64,000 nucleotides of DNA from assembly GCF_000224335.1 (NCBI RefSeq), contig NZ_AFXZ01000013.1, positions 1 through 64,000 on the forward strand, read 5' to 3'. The notes under the pieces were generated by a model. The model had not been told where the DNA came from, searched no databases, and saw only the letters and a list, made by a program, of their open reading frames with translations. Each line of letters opens with the position of its first letter. Within the stretch, counting starts at the first letter, position 1. Positions 1 through 8,816 of the stretch are shown one piece after another. The position numbers and the translations under genes were made by a program. This DNA comes from Bizionia argentinensis JUB59 (lineage in GTDB: Bacteria; Bacteroidota; Bacteroidia; Flavobacteriales; Flavobacteriaceae).

Positions 1-12
1 GTATTAGCTCGA

Positions 13-1386
13 TTATCTTGTCAATTTCTGTATCAATTCAGTTAATGATAATTTAAATTGCTCACCAGAAATCATATTCTTTAACGTATAAATACCATTA
101 TTCATTTCATTATCACCAACTAAAACAACAAAAGGAATTTCACGTTTGTTCGCATGATTCATTTGCTTTTTCATTTTAGCATTATCCGGATATAGTTCTG
201 CGTTCACACCATTTAAACGCAATTGTTTAATCGCTTTTAAACTAAATAAAGCTTCTGCTTCACCAAAATTTATAAACAATACATCAATATTTTTAGTAAC
301 AGTTTCTGGAAATAAATTAAGCTCTTCCAAAACTAAATAAATACGATCTAAACCAAAACTAATTCCTACACCACTCACGTCTTTTAATCCAAAAATACCG
401 GTTAAATCGTCATAACGACCACCGCCACCAATAGATCCCATACTCACACCTTCTGGTGCAGAGACTTCATAAATAGCTCCAGTATAGTAATTTAAACCAC
501 GCGCTAATGTAACGTCTAATTGTAATTTAGCTGTCTCTAAACCTAATTCTGAAATGGCGTTGTCTATAAATGCTAATTCGGCTATTCCTTTTTTGCCTTC
601 TTCCGAAGAACTTAAAATAGTTTTAAGCTGTTCAATTTGCGAATTGAAATCGCCAGACAATGTAAAAAGTGGTTGTAATTTATCAATTCCTTCTTGGGGA
701 ATACCTTTTTCAAGCATTTCCGTTTTTACTTTCTCCTCACCTATTTTGTCTAGTTTATCTAAAGCTACAGTAAAATCAATCAATTTATCACTGGCACCAA
801 TTACTTCGGCTATTCCAGATAAAATTTTACGATTGTTGATTTTTATAGTGACGCCTTCCAATTTTAAGGCCGAAAACACCATATCATATAGTTGCACAAA
901 TTCTACTTCTTGCCATAAAGATGTGGAACCAACAACATCTGCATCACATTGATAAAACTCTCTAAAGCGTCCTTTTTGTGGTCTATCTGCTCTCCAAACT
1001 GGTTGCATTTGGTAACGCTTAAACGGAAACTCAATCTCGTTTTGGTGTTGTACAACGTAACGTGCAAACGGAACGGTTAAATCGTAGCGCAAAGCTTTCT
1101 CGGAGATTATTGCCGTGATTTTATTAGAATCTTTTTCAGCATACAAGACCTCGTTCACCTTATTTAAATAATCCCCAGAATTAAGAATTTTAAAAATCAG
1201 TCTATCGCCTTCTTCTCCATACTTACCCATTAGAGTATCAGAATTTTCAAAACTTGGTGTTTCTATTGGTTGAAATCCAAAGGTTTCAAATTGCTTCTGA
1301 ATGGTTTGGGAAATATAATTTCGCTTTGCAACTTGCTCTGGATTAAAATCGCGTGTGCCTTTTGGTATGCTTGGTTTTTGTGCCAT
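13..1386 (-). CDS. hisS: Histidyl-tRNA synthetase
   Basis: Cytoplasmic class II aminoacyl-tRNA synthetase that charges tRNA-His with histidine. The 457-residue product is full length for the family and begins with the typical PKGTRDFNP segment. The class II motif 2 region is visible as [11 protein letters not shown], the histidine-binding region as [14 protein letters not shown], and motif 3 as SFGLDRIY. The last 90 or so residues (from about [10 protein letters not shown]) form the anticodon-binding domain. The ATG start at 1386 is followed directly by the conserved N-terminus. A -7 box lies about 95 bases upstream, so the gene is probably transcribed alone or first in an operon that continues off the window. 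Confidence 0.97.
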   Translation of the reverse strand: MAQKPSIPKGTRDFNPEQVAKRNYISQTIQKQFETFGFQPIETPSFENSDTLMGKYGEEGDRLIFKILNSGDYLNKVNEVLYAEKDSNKITAIISEKALRYDLTVPFARYVVQHQNEIEFPFKRYQMQPVWRADRPQKGRFREFYQCDADVVGSTSLWQEVEFVQLYDMVFSALKLEGVTIKINNRKILSGIAEVIGASDKLIDFTVALDKLDKIGEEKVKTEMLEKGIPQEGIDKLQPLFTLSGDFNSQIEQLKTILSSSEEGKKGIAELAFIDNAISELGLETAKLQLDVTLARGLNYYTGAIYEVSAPEGVSMGSIGGGGRYDDLTGIFGLKDVSGVGISFGLDRIYLVLEELNLFPETVTKNIDVLFINFGEAEALFSLKAIKQLRLNGVNAELYPDNAKMKKQMNHANKREIPFVVLVGDNEMNNGIYTLKNMISGEQFKLSLTELIQKLTR

Positions 1387-1393
1387 GTTAAAC

Positions 1394-1407
1394 CCTACGA
1401 AAGCAGG
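1394..1407. repeat. Short imperfect palindrome in the hisS leader
   Basis: CCTACGAAAGCAGG can fold as a five-pair stem (one G-U) around a GAAA-type loop. From memory, palindromes of this kind are scattered in intergenic regions of flavobacterial genomes, so it may be a fragment of a dispersed repeat. There is no second full copy in this window to prove that. Confidence 0.35.
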
Positions 1408-1776
1408 AGTGTGTTAAATGATTATCAATTAGAGATTTCATACTAAAACAACAGGGTTTATGTATGGAATTTCTTTATGGTTCAAATATAATGAATAATG
1501 CAGATGCCATAAAACCAAAAGGTGCTTAAATTATATTCAAATCAAACCTTTTTTAAAATCAAACACATATAAATCTATAAGGAAATATGGAAATTAAAAA
1601 AAAGATGTTCAGGTAATTTTTGACATTTACTGCTTTAACATTTTACAATATGCAACTGTATTAAATAACGAGTATATAAATCCTATAATTTTCTTTTATT
1701 ACTACTAAAAAACCTCAATACATATAAAAATTTGGTTATTTTTGCGCTACCTACTTATAATAAACCCGAATAAACT
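1408..1776. other. Intergenic region between divergent hisS and the next gene
   Basis: About 370 AT-rich bases. Apart from the hisS promoter box, no ORF, RNA gene or strong hairpin was seen. It must also hold the promoter of the plus-strand gene that begins at 1777, but no convincing consensus was found for it. Confidence 0.5.
1483..1490 (-). promoter_or_regulatory. Candidate hisS promoter -7 box
   Basis: Read on the minus strand this is TATATTTG, matching the Bacteroidota TAnnTTTG element. A TTTTGG lies about 25 bases upstream, slightly further than the usual spacing. It would give a leader of roughly 95 bases for hisS. Confidence 0.5.
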
Positions 1777-2535
1777 ATGCTAAAAAATTACTTATTTTTA
1801 TTGATATTCTCCTTTTCATTTTTAAATTCATTTTCGCAATCTGATTGTTCGGGAGCTCAGGCCTATATAGTATATGCGTTATCGAATTCTAATTCAGCTT
1901 TAGAAGCAAATAATTTAACCCATGCCAAATATTATGCGGCCAAAGCAAAAGAGTCTTTTGAGAATGTCCAGGAATCTCTAAAGGATTGTCAATGTGACCA
2001 GGTTGATGATTTTGTCTATGATGCCATAGCCTACTTATCTAAAGCCGAATCTGCCGAAAAAAAAGAAAAAGCTTATTACTATGCCCAAAAAGGAAAAGAG
2101 TTAGCTCAAGCTACCATTGAAAAGCTGGATAGATGCACCATGACAGGATCGGGAAGTGACGTCTCGTCTAACACCACATACGAAGCGGATGAACTATCAT
2201 CTATTGCAAAGCAACAAGAGCAATTAAAGCAACAGCAACTAGCTTTACAACAAAAGCAGGCTGAATTAAAACAACAATTAATCCAAAAGGAAGCACAAGA
2301 ATTAACGCTCAAAAAAGAAGTCCTTATCTCTAAAATGACTTCAGTGGTTAAAAACAATATTAGAACGTTCAATGATGCTTTAAAAAACTTTAATTGTACA
2401 AACGAAATTTTGGAAGATTCTTCTAATCAAATTGATTTAAACAACCAATCTTTAGAGTCTATCAGATTGCATTTTATTAATATACTTACTGAACTATCCT
2501 CTGAATATACCCTTAAATTAAAAAGCTGCATATAG
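1777..2535 (+). CDS. Secreted coiled-coil protein of unknown function
   Basis: I do not recognise a named family. The 252-residue product starts with a clear signal peptide (hydrophobic segment LFLLIFSFSFLNSFSQ), so it should be exported. Residues about 25-120 are alanine- and lysine-rich helix with tetratricopeptide-like spacing of A-Y-Y-A-x-K motifs (HAKYYAAKAKESFENV and KAYYYAQKGKELAQA). Residues about 140-185 are a Q/L-rich coiled coil (KQQEQLKQQQLALQQKQ). Four cysteines lie in the mature part before the coil and two near the C-terminus. The gene stands alone and ends before a strong hairpin terminator. A periplasmic scaffold role is only a guess. Confidence 0.8.
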   Translation: MLKNYLFLLIFSFSFLNSFSQSDCSGAQAYIVYALSNSNSALEANNLTHAKYYAAKAKESFENVQESLKDCQCDQVDDFVYDAIAYLSKAESAEKKEKAYYYAQKGKELAQATIEKLDRCTMTGSGSDVSSNTTYEADELSSIAKQQEQLKQQQLALQQKQAELKQQLIQKEAQELTLKKEVLISKMTSVVKNNIRTFNDALKNFNCTNEILEDSSNQIDLNNQSLESIRLHFINILTELSSEYTLKLKSCI

Positions 2536-2591
2536 TTATACGCTATGCCTTTTTAGATTAGATAGATTTAAGATCTATCAACAACTTAAAA

Positions 2592-2638
2592 AAAACCCTC
2601 TGTAATTTCTTGGAGTATCAAGAAACACAGGGGGTTTT
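2592..2638. terminator. Bidirectional hairpin terminator
   Basis: AAAACCCTCTGT pairs with ACAGGGGGTTTT over 12 positions (one G-U). An inner stem TTTCTTG/CAAGAAA extends the hairpin. A-rich and T-rich flanks on opposite sides suit the convergent genes ending at 2535 (plus) and 2701 (minus). Confidence 0.85.
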
Positions 2639-2700
2639 ATATATGTATTTTAAGTTAAACTAAAATCTTAAAAGAAGCTAGCTCAGTTTATAAACGTATT

Positions 2701-3168
2701 TTAACTAATGAGTTGATGTATGTATTTATACAAATCTCCTTTAGTAATAACACCACCTTGTTGAATTAATTGAAATTTATCAGAATTCTTATCTTTAGAG
2801 TATTCTTTTTTAGCTTGAGAAAACTCAACATCCTCATCCATTAGGTTCTCTCGTAACCAACTAAAACCTTCTGGTGTTGTTAAATCAATTGGGTTTTTAA
2901 TTTTAATGGCAACTAGTTTCATGGTATCATCTTTTAAATGAAACAAATGAATTTGCTGTGGCGATATATGTTCAATATAGTCTACTTTGTTTAATACACC
3001 TTCCCAAACTAAATCGCTAAAAACGTCTAATTCTTCCTCAGCTACTTCGGGTTTGTTGATTTTAATATCCGTCCACTCATCGGCTGTTATGGTCTGTGTC
3101 GCTAGAAAATTAATAAACTCTTGATTCAATTCTTCAAATTGTTCTTTGGTTAATCTTGCGTATTTCAT
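2701..3168 (-). CDS. Conserved hypothetical protein, DUF6495-like
   Basis: A 155-residue soluble protein with no signal peptide or membrane segment. The N-terminus MKYARLTKEQFEELNQEF followed by ITADEW resembles the Bacteroidota-specific DUF6495 family (RLT and DEW motifs) as I remember it, and the length fits. Function is unknown. It is acidic in the middle (EVAEEELDVFSDLVWEG) and is possibly a small regulatory or adaptor protein. It sits 25 bases downstream of the glycerophosphodiesterase gene on the same strand, so the two may be co-transcribed. The family assignment is from memory. Confidence 0.75.
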   Translation of the reverse strand: MKYARLTKEQFEELNQEFINFLATQTITADEWTDIKINKPEVAEEELDVFSDLVWEGVLNKVDYIEHISPQQIHLFHLKDDTMKLVAIKIKNPIDLTTPEGFSWLRENLMDEDVEFSQAKKEYSKDKNSDKFQLIQQGGVITKGDLYKYIHQLIS

Positions 3169-3193
3169 GGTAAAAAATTATTTTGTTATTCTT

Positions 3194-4078
3194 TTATTTT
3201 TCAATATTTAAAGCTTTTGCCGCTTCAAATGGTCTATCGGTTGCAAAGATATCGATTCCTAATTTACGCCATTTCATGTAAAGACCATCACCTTTGGCTT
3301 CCGCTTGTTTATCCAAGTTACCAAGGGTTCCTAACATGGTTTTAATGCCATTTTCATGAAGATTAGTATATAAGCTTTTGTCTGATAGTCTAGTTCCCGT
3401 AAAAGCCAACATATTTTGAGTTGGTATATTGGATTCCAATAACCAGTCTAATTCCTCCTGATTTCTAGCAGAAACGGAAAGCAATAAATCGGGTGCTAAA
3501 TTGTACGCCTTATTGGCTTGCTCCATATCGTAGGTAATAATTAGTGCAATGTCTTCAGCTTGCGCATCTCTAATTTCTTGAATGACATCCGCGACATCCA
3601 CACTACGTTTAATATCTACTGTCAAAATAGCTTGATTGGCTTTGGACCAGCTTAAAACATCGGAAAATTTTGGAATTTTAAAATTGGTAACGTTTCCAAA
3701 GTCATCCTTCATATTAAAAGCTAAAAGTTCATCATAAGTATATTGCGTTAATTTACCAGTTCCTGTTGTGGTACGCTCCAAAGTATTATCATGCAATAAA
3801 ACTAATACCCCATCTTTGGTTTTAGCAATATCAATTTCGAATACCGCCGCAATACTATCGTTAACATATTTAATGGTTTCTAAACAATTCTCCGGATAAT
3901 TTAGCAACCCTACGCCACCGCGGTGAACACTAATCCATGGTGTATGATCAGGCTGATATTTAAAAACCTCAATTAAAGCTGAGGGTTTCAAGGACGATTC
4001 AGGATTTCCCTTAACCTGTTTGCTATTATCTTTACATGAAAAGATTAATAAAAAGGCAAAAACATAAAAAATTCTCAT
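3194..4078 (-). CDS. Glycerophosphodiester phosphodiesterase family lipoprotein
   Basis: Predicted to hydrolyse glycerophosphodiesters to glycerol 3-phosphate and an alcohol in the periplasm or at the envelope. The N-terminus (FAFLLIFSCKD) is a lipoprotein signal with the lipid-acceptor Cys at about residue 15. The GDPD TIM-barrel signature is present: SVHRGG (first catalytic His), PENCLETI, then FEIDIAKTKDG and LLHDNTLERTT (second catalytic His and metal-binding acids). The C-terminal strand IDIFATDRPFEA is also typical. At 294 residues it is of normal length. It follows rplI on the same strand but is separated from it by a terminator. Confidence 0.9.
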   Translation of the reverse strand: MRIFYVFAFLLIFSCKDNSKQVKGNPESSLKPSALIEVFKYQPDHTPWISVHRGGVGLLNYPENCLETIKYVNDSIAAVFEIDIAKTKDGVLVLLHDNTLERTTTGTGKLTQYTYDELLAFNMKDDFGNVTNFKIPKFSDVLSWSKANQAILTVDIKRSVDVADVIQEIRDAQAEDIALIITYDMEQANKAYNLAPDLLLSVSARNQEELDWLLESNIPTQNMLAFTGTRLSDKSLYTNLHENGIKTMLGTLGNLDKQAEAKGDGLYMKWRKLGIDIFATDRPFEAAKALNIEK

Positions 4079-4106
4079 AATTAAATTCTTTAAAAAATTA
4101 AATTAA

Positions 4107-4139
4107 AAAAACCGTTTAGAATGACTCTAAACGGTTTTT
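4107..4139 (-). terminator. Terminator of the rpsF-rpsR-rplI operon
   Basis: AAAAACCGTTTAGA and TCTAAACGGTTTTT form a perfect 14-bp stem with the loop ATGAC. It lies between the end of rplI (4164) and the start of the downstream gene (4078) on the minus strand. Its symmetry means it could also work on the other strand. Confidence 0.85.
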
Positions 4140-4163
4140 ATTGTACTATACAGAGTGCGGCTA

Positions 4164-4625
4164 TTAAGCTTGTGCAATAACTTCGAATGGTAATTCAACA
4201 GTTACTTCTCTATGTAAACGAATAACAGCATCGTATTGACCTAGACGCTTGATATTTCCACCAATAAGATTGATGAATTTTCTATCAATAGTTTGTCCTT
4301 CTTTTTCTAAAGCCTCTACTAAATCTGCTTTGGTTATAGAACCAAATATTTTATCTCCAGCTGATGCGCCTTCAGTAGCTTTAGCTGTAATTTTGATTTC
4401 TAAAGATCTGATAGCTTCAGCAATTTTAGTTGCCTCATCAATAATTTTCTTTTCTTTAAATGCACGTTGCTTTAAGTTTTCAGCTAATACTTTCTTTGCA
4501 GAAGTTGTAGCTAAAATGGCTTGACCATGAGGAATTAAAAAATTTCTCCCATAACCGTTCTTTACTGTTACAACATCGTCTTTAAATCCTAAACTTTCAA
4601 CGTCTTGTTTTAATATAAGTTCCAT
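4164..4625 (-). CDS. rplI: 50S ribosomal protein L9
   Basis: Two-domain large-subunit protein that binds 23S rRNA near the L1 stalk. The N-terminal signature is clear: MELILKQDVESLGFKDDVVTVKNGYGRNFLIP is the L9 N-domain (quoted here only to name its GYGRNFLIP core). A long charged helix (about residues 45-75) leads to the C-domain ending in LHREVTVELPFEV. At 153 residues it has the usual length. It is the last gene of the S6-S18-L9 operon, 13 bases after rpsR. Confidence 0.97.
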   Translation of the reverse strand: MELILKQDVESLGFKDDVVTVKNGYGRNFLIPHGQAILATTSAKKVLAENLKQRAFKEKKIIDEATKIAEAIRSLEIKITAKATEGASAGDKIFGSITKADLVEALEKEGQTIDRKFINLIGGNIKRLGQYDAVIRLHREVTVELPFEVIAQA

Positions 4626-4638
4626 TGTTATGAGTGTT

Positions 4639-4935
4639 TTATTTTAATAAATCGGCCACATACGGCATTAATGCTAAGTGACGTGCTCTTTTAACTGCTA
4701 CAGACACTTTTCTCTGGTATTTTAAAGAAGTTCCTGTTAAACGTCTTGGTAAAATTTTACCTTGCTCGTTTACAAAACCTAATAACCAGTCTGGATTTTT
4801 ATAATCCACATATTTGATACCAGATCTTTTAAAACGACAGTATTTTTTCGCTTTATTGGTATCTATGTTTAGCGGTGTTAAATATCTAATTTCACCGTCT
4901 TTCTTTCCTTTTGCTTGTTGCTCTATAGATGACAT
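4639..4935 (-). CDS. rpsR: 30S ribosomal protein S18
   Basis: Small-subunit protein that pairs with S6 on the platform of the 30S subunit. The family core is recognisable: [20 protein letters not shown], then [18 protein letters not shown] and [13 protein letters not shown]. The 98-residue length includes an N-terminal extension of about 20 residues, which is common in Bacteroidota. It lies between rpsF (2 bases upstream) and rplI, the conserved order of this operon. Confidence 0.97.
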   Translation of the reverse strand: MSSIEQQAKGKKDGEIRYLTPLNIDTNKAKKYCRFKRSGIKYVDYKNPDWLLGFVNEQGKILPRRLTGTSLKYQRKVSVAVKRARHLALMPYVADLLK

Positions 4936-4937
4936 AA

Positions 4938-5276
4938 TTACGCTTTTTCTTTAAGTTTAACTCTTCTTCTTTCTGCCCAAGATATAGCATGCTTATCTAG
5001 GGTTACAGTTAAGTAACGCATAAAACGTTCGTCACGTCTAAACTCAACTTCTAATGGATTGATAACTTCGCCATCAACTTGGAATTCGAATAAGTGATAA
5101 AAACCACTTTTTTTGTTTTGAATTGGGTAAGCTAATTTTTTCAAGCCCCAATCCTCTTTGGATATCATCTTCGCTCCTCTAGAAACAAGAAATTCTTCGT
5201 ATTTCTGTACTGTTTCCTTTATCTGTACTTCAGATAAAACGGGATTTAAGATGAAAACAGTTTCATAATGATTCAT
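4938..5276 (-). CDS. rpsF: 30S ribosomal protein S6
   Basis: Binds S18 and 16S rRNA in the 30S platform. The 112-residue sequence begins [16 protein letters not shown], has the core strand-loop [20 protein letters not shown], and the [17 protein letters not shown] segment of the S6 fold. It is the first gene of the operon and follows a clear -7 promoter box by about 30 bases, so the leader is short and leaves little room for an S6:S18-binding autoregulatory structure. Confidence 0.97.
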   Translation of the reverse strand: MNHYETVFILNPVLSEVQIKETVQKYEEFLVSRGAKMISKEDWGLKKLAYPIQNKKSGFYHLFEFQVDGEVINPLEVEFRRDERFMRYLTVTLDKHAISWAERRRVKLKEKA

Positions 5277-5306
5277 AAAAATCTATTTTATAGTTAAAAA
5301 TGAGTG

Positions 5307-5314
5307 CAAAAGTA
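5307..5314 (-). promoter_or_regulatory. Promoter -7 box of the rpsF operon
   Basis: On the minus strand the sequence is TACTTTTG, an exact TAnnTTTG match, followed by C and about 30 bases before the rpsF ATG. No clear -33 box was seen. Confidence 0.6.
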
Positions 5315-5483
5315 ATAGTTTATTTCAAATTTTACAACATTCCAGCAAAGAATCTTCATATTTATTTTTCACACCAAAAACAGTGTTAACTAAAAGTTAA
5401 AACAAACGTTTTAACGATGATTCTTGTTTTTTAACCGAATATATTGTACTATTGTCGATACCTTAATCGATAAAAAAAATGTT

Positions 5484-6179
5484 ATGATTCTAAACTGTGT
5501 AGTAGTTGACGACTCCGCGATACAACGTCTGTCCATAGTTAAGCTAATTGAGAATCATCCTTCTCTTAACCTAATAGCCGAATATAGCAGTGCTTTAGAA
5601 ACAAAAAATGGTTTAAACACTTATAAGGTAGACCTTATTTTTTTGGACATTGAAATGCCTGTTTTAAATGGCTTTGAGTTATTGGACGTTTTAAATAATA
5701 AACCTCAAATTATATTCGTTACTGGTAAAACTGAATATGCCTTTAAAGCATTTAATTATGATGCTACAGACTATTTACACAAGCCTATTACTAGAGAGCG
5801 TTTTAATACGGCAGTTGACAAAGCTGTTGAGCAACATAAACTAAAATTAGATTTTAACGAAACTGAAGGTGAACATATTTTTGTGAAAAGTAACCTAAAG
5901 AAACGTAAAGTATACATCAAAGATATTAAATGGATTGAAGCTTTAGGCGATTATGTAAAATTAGTTACTGAAGAAACCAGCCTAGTAGTATTATCTACCA
6001 TGAAAGCCTTTGAACATGAATTGCCAGAAGGTAAATTTTTAAGAATTCATAAATCTTATATTGTAAATTTAGACAAGGTAGACCGATTTAACAGTAAGAA
6101 TGTTGAAGTAGGGACTTACGAAATTCCTTTGAGTAGAAATAAAAAGACCCAACTGGTCGATGCACTAAACAATATTTAA
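5484..6179 (+). CDS. LytTR-family response regulator
   Basis: Two-domain transcription regulator: an N-terminal CheY-like receiver (about residues 1-120, acidic pocket VVDD at 8-10 and phospho-acceptor Asp about 55 in FLDIEMP, conserved Lys in LHKPI) and a C-terminal LytTR DNA-binding domain (about 133-231, with FVKSNLKKRKVYIKDI, LRIHKSYIVNLDKV and PLSRNKK). The open frame reaches back to 5424, but the ATG at 5484 gives a normal receiver start (MILNCVVVDD), so I prefer it, for 231 residues. No sensor kinase gene is adjacent, so the cognate kinase must be elsewhere. It ends in a strong terminator. Confidence 0.93.
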   Translation: MILNCVVVDDSAIQRLSIVKLIENHPSLNLIAEYSSALETKNGLNTYKVDLIFLDIEMPVLNGFELLDVLNNKPQIIFVTGKTEYAFKAFNYDATDYLHKPITRERFNTAVDKAVEQHKLKLDFNETEGEHIFVKSNLKKRKVYIKDIKWIEALGDYVKLVTEETSLVVLSTMKAFEHELPEGKFLRIHKSYIVNLDKVDRFNSKNVEVGTYEIPLSRNKKTQLVDALNNI

Positions 6180-6185
6180 AACACC

Positions 6186-6216
6186 ATCCTGATCTAAGCA
6201 TCAGGATTTTTTTTTT
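6186..6216 (+). terminator. Terminator of the LytTR regulator gene
   Basis: ATCCTGAT and ATCAGGAT form an 8-bp stem around CTAAGC, followed by a run of nine T. It begins six bases after the stop codon of the regulator. Confidence 0.85.
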
Positions 6217-6264
6217 GCTTTATTATTTTTCAATTTTAAACGATTTCCTATTGAAGTTCTTAAC

Positions 6265-6280
6265 TGCCCGCCTATCGGCA
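6265..6280. repeat. Small GC-rich palindrome, possible dispersed-repeat remnant
   Basis: TGCC and GGCA flank CGCCTATC in an otherwise AT-rich gap between the LytTR and priA genes. Its high GC content and palindromic form resemble short intergenic repeats that I recall from flavobacteria. There is no second copy in the window. Confidence 0.3.
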
Positions 6281-6358
6281 AACAAGCGCTCGAACTGAAA
6301 TTTTCGCATTATTATAGAATTTTACGTTTTTTAAACACGTGATCTCAATTTATTTCTC

Positions 6359-8815
6359 CTAATAATTATCCACATTTAGTATTACACGAATTGGCCTAAA
6401 ATCCTTCACACTAGAAAAACTACTATTTATTTTTAAAATAGATGCCTTGGTTTTCGCAAGCGATTGTTTACTCGGAATTTTAATCAATATGTTTTTATGA
6501 TACTGATTACGAATCCTTGAAACTGGAGGAAACTCCGGTCCTAAAACATTATCCTTAAAAACCTGTCTCAAGGATTTGGCAAACCAATCGGCTCCAACAT
6601 TTACCTTGTTATAATCTCTATGTTTTAAGGTGATTTTAATTAATCGATAAATTGGCGGATACTTGAAATTATACCGATCATCCATTTGTTCTTTATACAT
6701 TTTCAAATAGTTATTGGATGATACTTGTTGTAAAATATTATGATGTGGATTGTAAGTTTGTATCACCACTTTTCCCCGCTTATCCGTTCGTCCTGCTCGT
6801 CCTGACACCTGCAAAAGCAATTGAAAACTGCGCTCATGAGCTCTGAAATCTGGAAAATTCAGTAAATTATCGGCATTCATAACACCTACTAGCTTCACGT
6901 TTCTAAAATCTAAACCTTTGGTAAGCATTTGGGTACCAACCAAAATATCTACTTCTTGATTTTCAAACGTACTAATAATTTTTTCATAGCCATATTTGCC
7001 ACGCGTGGTGTCTAAATCCATACGCGCTACTTTATGGTCCGGAAACAATAAGCTCACCTCCTTCTCTACTTGCTCGGTTCCAAATCCCTTATTATCGAGC
7101 TCTACACTTCCACAAGCTTCACATTTTTTAATCATAACGCTATTATAGCCACAATAGTGACAACGTAACTGATCGCGGTATTGATGATAAGTTAAACTAA
7201 CATCACAACTCGGACATTGCGGTGAATGACCACAAGTTTCGCATTCAATTATTGGCGAATAGCCTCGGCGGTTTTGAAATAATATAATTTGATGTCCATC
7301 TGCTAACGTTTCGGTCATTTCCTCAATCAACCGATCGCTAAAATGACCTTTCATCCGTTTGCGTTTGTGCTTGTCTTTAATATCAACAAGCTCTACTTCA
7401 GGCATCAATACATCATTAAAACGGGTGGTTAATTCTACTAATCCATATTTTTGCTGCTGGGCATTAAAATAAGTTTCCAAACTTGGTGTTGCCGAGCCTA
7501 AAAGTGTTTTGGTTTTGAAAATATTTGCTAATACAATTGCCGTATCTCGCGCATGATAACGTGGAGCTGGATCAAATTGTTTATAGGATTGCTCATGTTC
7601 TTCATCGACAATTACTAATCCTAAATCGTGAAATGGCAATAAAACTGAAGAACGTGCGCCCAGAACAATCCGCGCTTTCGGCGAATTACTCAACACTTGG
7701 TTCCAGACTTCTACACGTTCGTTAGATGAATATTTAGAGTGAAAAACAGCGACTTGCTCTCCAAAATAATTTTGTAATCGCGATACCAATTGTGTCGTTA
7801 AAGCAATTTCTGGTAAGAGATACAAAACTTGCTTACCCTGCTTTATGGCATCCTCAATGAGCTTGACATATATTTCTGTTTTCCCAGATGACGTAACACC
7901 ATGAAGTAAAACAATATTCTGATTTTCGAAAGAATCCAAAATTTCTTTTATAGCCACTTCTTGCGCTTCATTTAAGCGTTTGGAACCTTCAACTTCCTGA
8001 TCGTCATGCTGGACTCGATCGGTTTGAACATGATACTCTTCTAGAATCTCTTTGTCAATCAAGGTTTTTACTATAGCTGAAGAACTATTACTTGCCGTTG
8101 TTAAATCGGAAACAGGAATGGGTTTTTTACTTCTTGCGGTTAATGAAAAAAGTGTCATAACTACTTCCCGTTGTTTGGGCGCGCGACTTAATTCTTCCAA
8201 CAAAACCTGTAAAGCATCTTGGTCATGAAACTTATTTTGAAGCTTCACATAACGGACTAATTTCGGTTTGTATTTATCGAAAATTTCTTCATGAACGAAA
8301 ATCGCTTCTTTTTCTAAAAGACGCTTCACCAATGGCAGCACATTCTTCTTATCAACAATATTACTGATGTCCTGAATTTTTAAAGAAGACTGATGCTGTA
8401 AGGCTTCATAAATTAAAAACTCATCATCTTTTAAATCTGCTACATTAATTTCTAAAGCCATATTTTTAGAAATAATAGTTTCACTATCTAAAATAAAAGC
8501 GCCTGGAAGAGCAGCCCGCATCACATCTCCAATCGCACACATATAATAACTTGACATCCATTCCCATAACTGAAACTGTGTTTCGGTTACTATAGGCGTA
8601 TCATCTAAAATTTGATGAATCTCTTTAGCGTCATAAATTAACGGTTGATTGTTATGAATAGCCTGAACTATTCCGGTATAAATTTTACGCTTCCCAAAAG
8701 GAACAGAAACACGCATTCCAGGTTTTATAAATTCAGATTCGGCTTCAGTAATGCTGTATGTGAAGCTGTTTTCAATGGGAATAGGCAATATGACATCAAT
8801 AAAATGTAATTTCAT
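6359..8815 (-). CDS. priA: Primosomal replication restart helicase PriA
   Basis: ATP-dependent 3'-5' DNA helicase that reloads the replisome at collapsed forks. The 818-residue protein has the PriA N-terminal DNA-binding domain (about 1-110, FIDVILPIPIENSFTYSI), the Walker A motif HGVTSSGKTEIY, the DEEH box (IVDEEHEQSYKQFD), GSATPS motif III, and a C-terminal helicase lobe with QVSGRAGR. Zinc-binding cysteines are present in CETCGHSPQCPSCD and LRCHYCGY and KKCEACGS. The minus-strand ATG at 8815 lies 1 base from the end of the upstream brkB-like gene, so the two are likely co-transcribed. Confidence 0.96.
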   Translation of the reverse strand: MKLHFIDVILPIPIENSFTYSITEAESEFIKPGMRVSVPFGKRKIYTGIVQAIHNNQPLIYDAKEIHQILDDTPIVTETQFQLWEWMSSYYMCAIGDVMRAALPGAFILDSETIISKNMALEINVADLKDDEFLIYEALQHQSSLKIQDISNIVDKKNVLPLVKRLLEKEAIFVHEEIFDKYKPKLVRYVKLQNKFHDQDALQVLLEELSRAPKQREVVMTLFSLTARSKKPIPVSDLTTASNSSSAIVKTLIDKEILEEYHVQTDRVQHDDQEVEGSKRLNEAQEVAIKEILDSFENQNIVLLHGVTSSGKTEIYVKLIEDAIKQGKQVLYLLPEIALTTQLVSRLQNYFGEQVAVFHSKYSSNERVEVWNQVLSNSPKARIVLGARSSVLLPFHDLGLVIVDEEHEQSYKQFDPAPRYHARDTAIVLANIFKTKTLLGSATPSLETYFNAQQQKYGLVELTTRFNDVLMPEVELVDIKDKHKRKRMKGHFSDRLIEEMTETLADGHQIILFQNRRGYSPIIECETCGHSPQCPSCDVSLTYHQYRDQLRCHYCGYNSVMIKKCEACGSVELDNKGFGTEQVEKEVSLLFPDHKVARMDLDTTRGKYGYEKIISTFENQEVDILVGTQMLTKGLDFRNVKLVGVMNADNLLNFPDFRAHERSFQLLLQVSGRAGRTDKRGKVVIQTYNPHHNILQQVSSNNYLKMYKEQMDDRYNFKYPPIYRLIKITLKHRDYNKVNVGADWFAKSLRQVFKDNVLGPEFPPVSRIRNQYHKNILIKIPSKQSLAKTKASILKINSSFSSVKDFRPIRVILNVDNY

Positions 8816-8816
8816 A

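Noticed and set aside
554-952. Plus-strand ORF inside hisS
   Set aside because: It is the antisense shadow of a highly conserved gene and has no family features.
5424-5483. Upstream start of the LytTR regulator gene
   Set aside because: The extra 20 residues do not match any receiver domain, and the ATG at 5484 gives the normal start.
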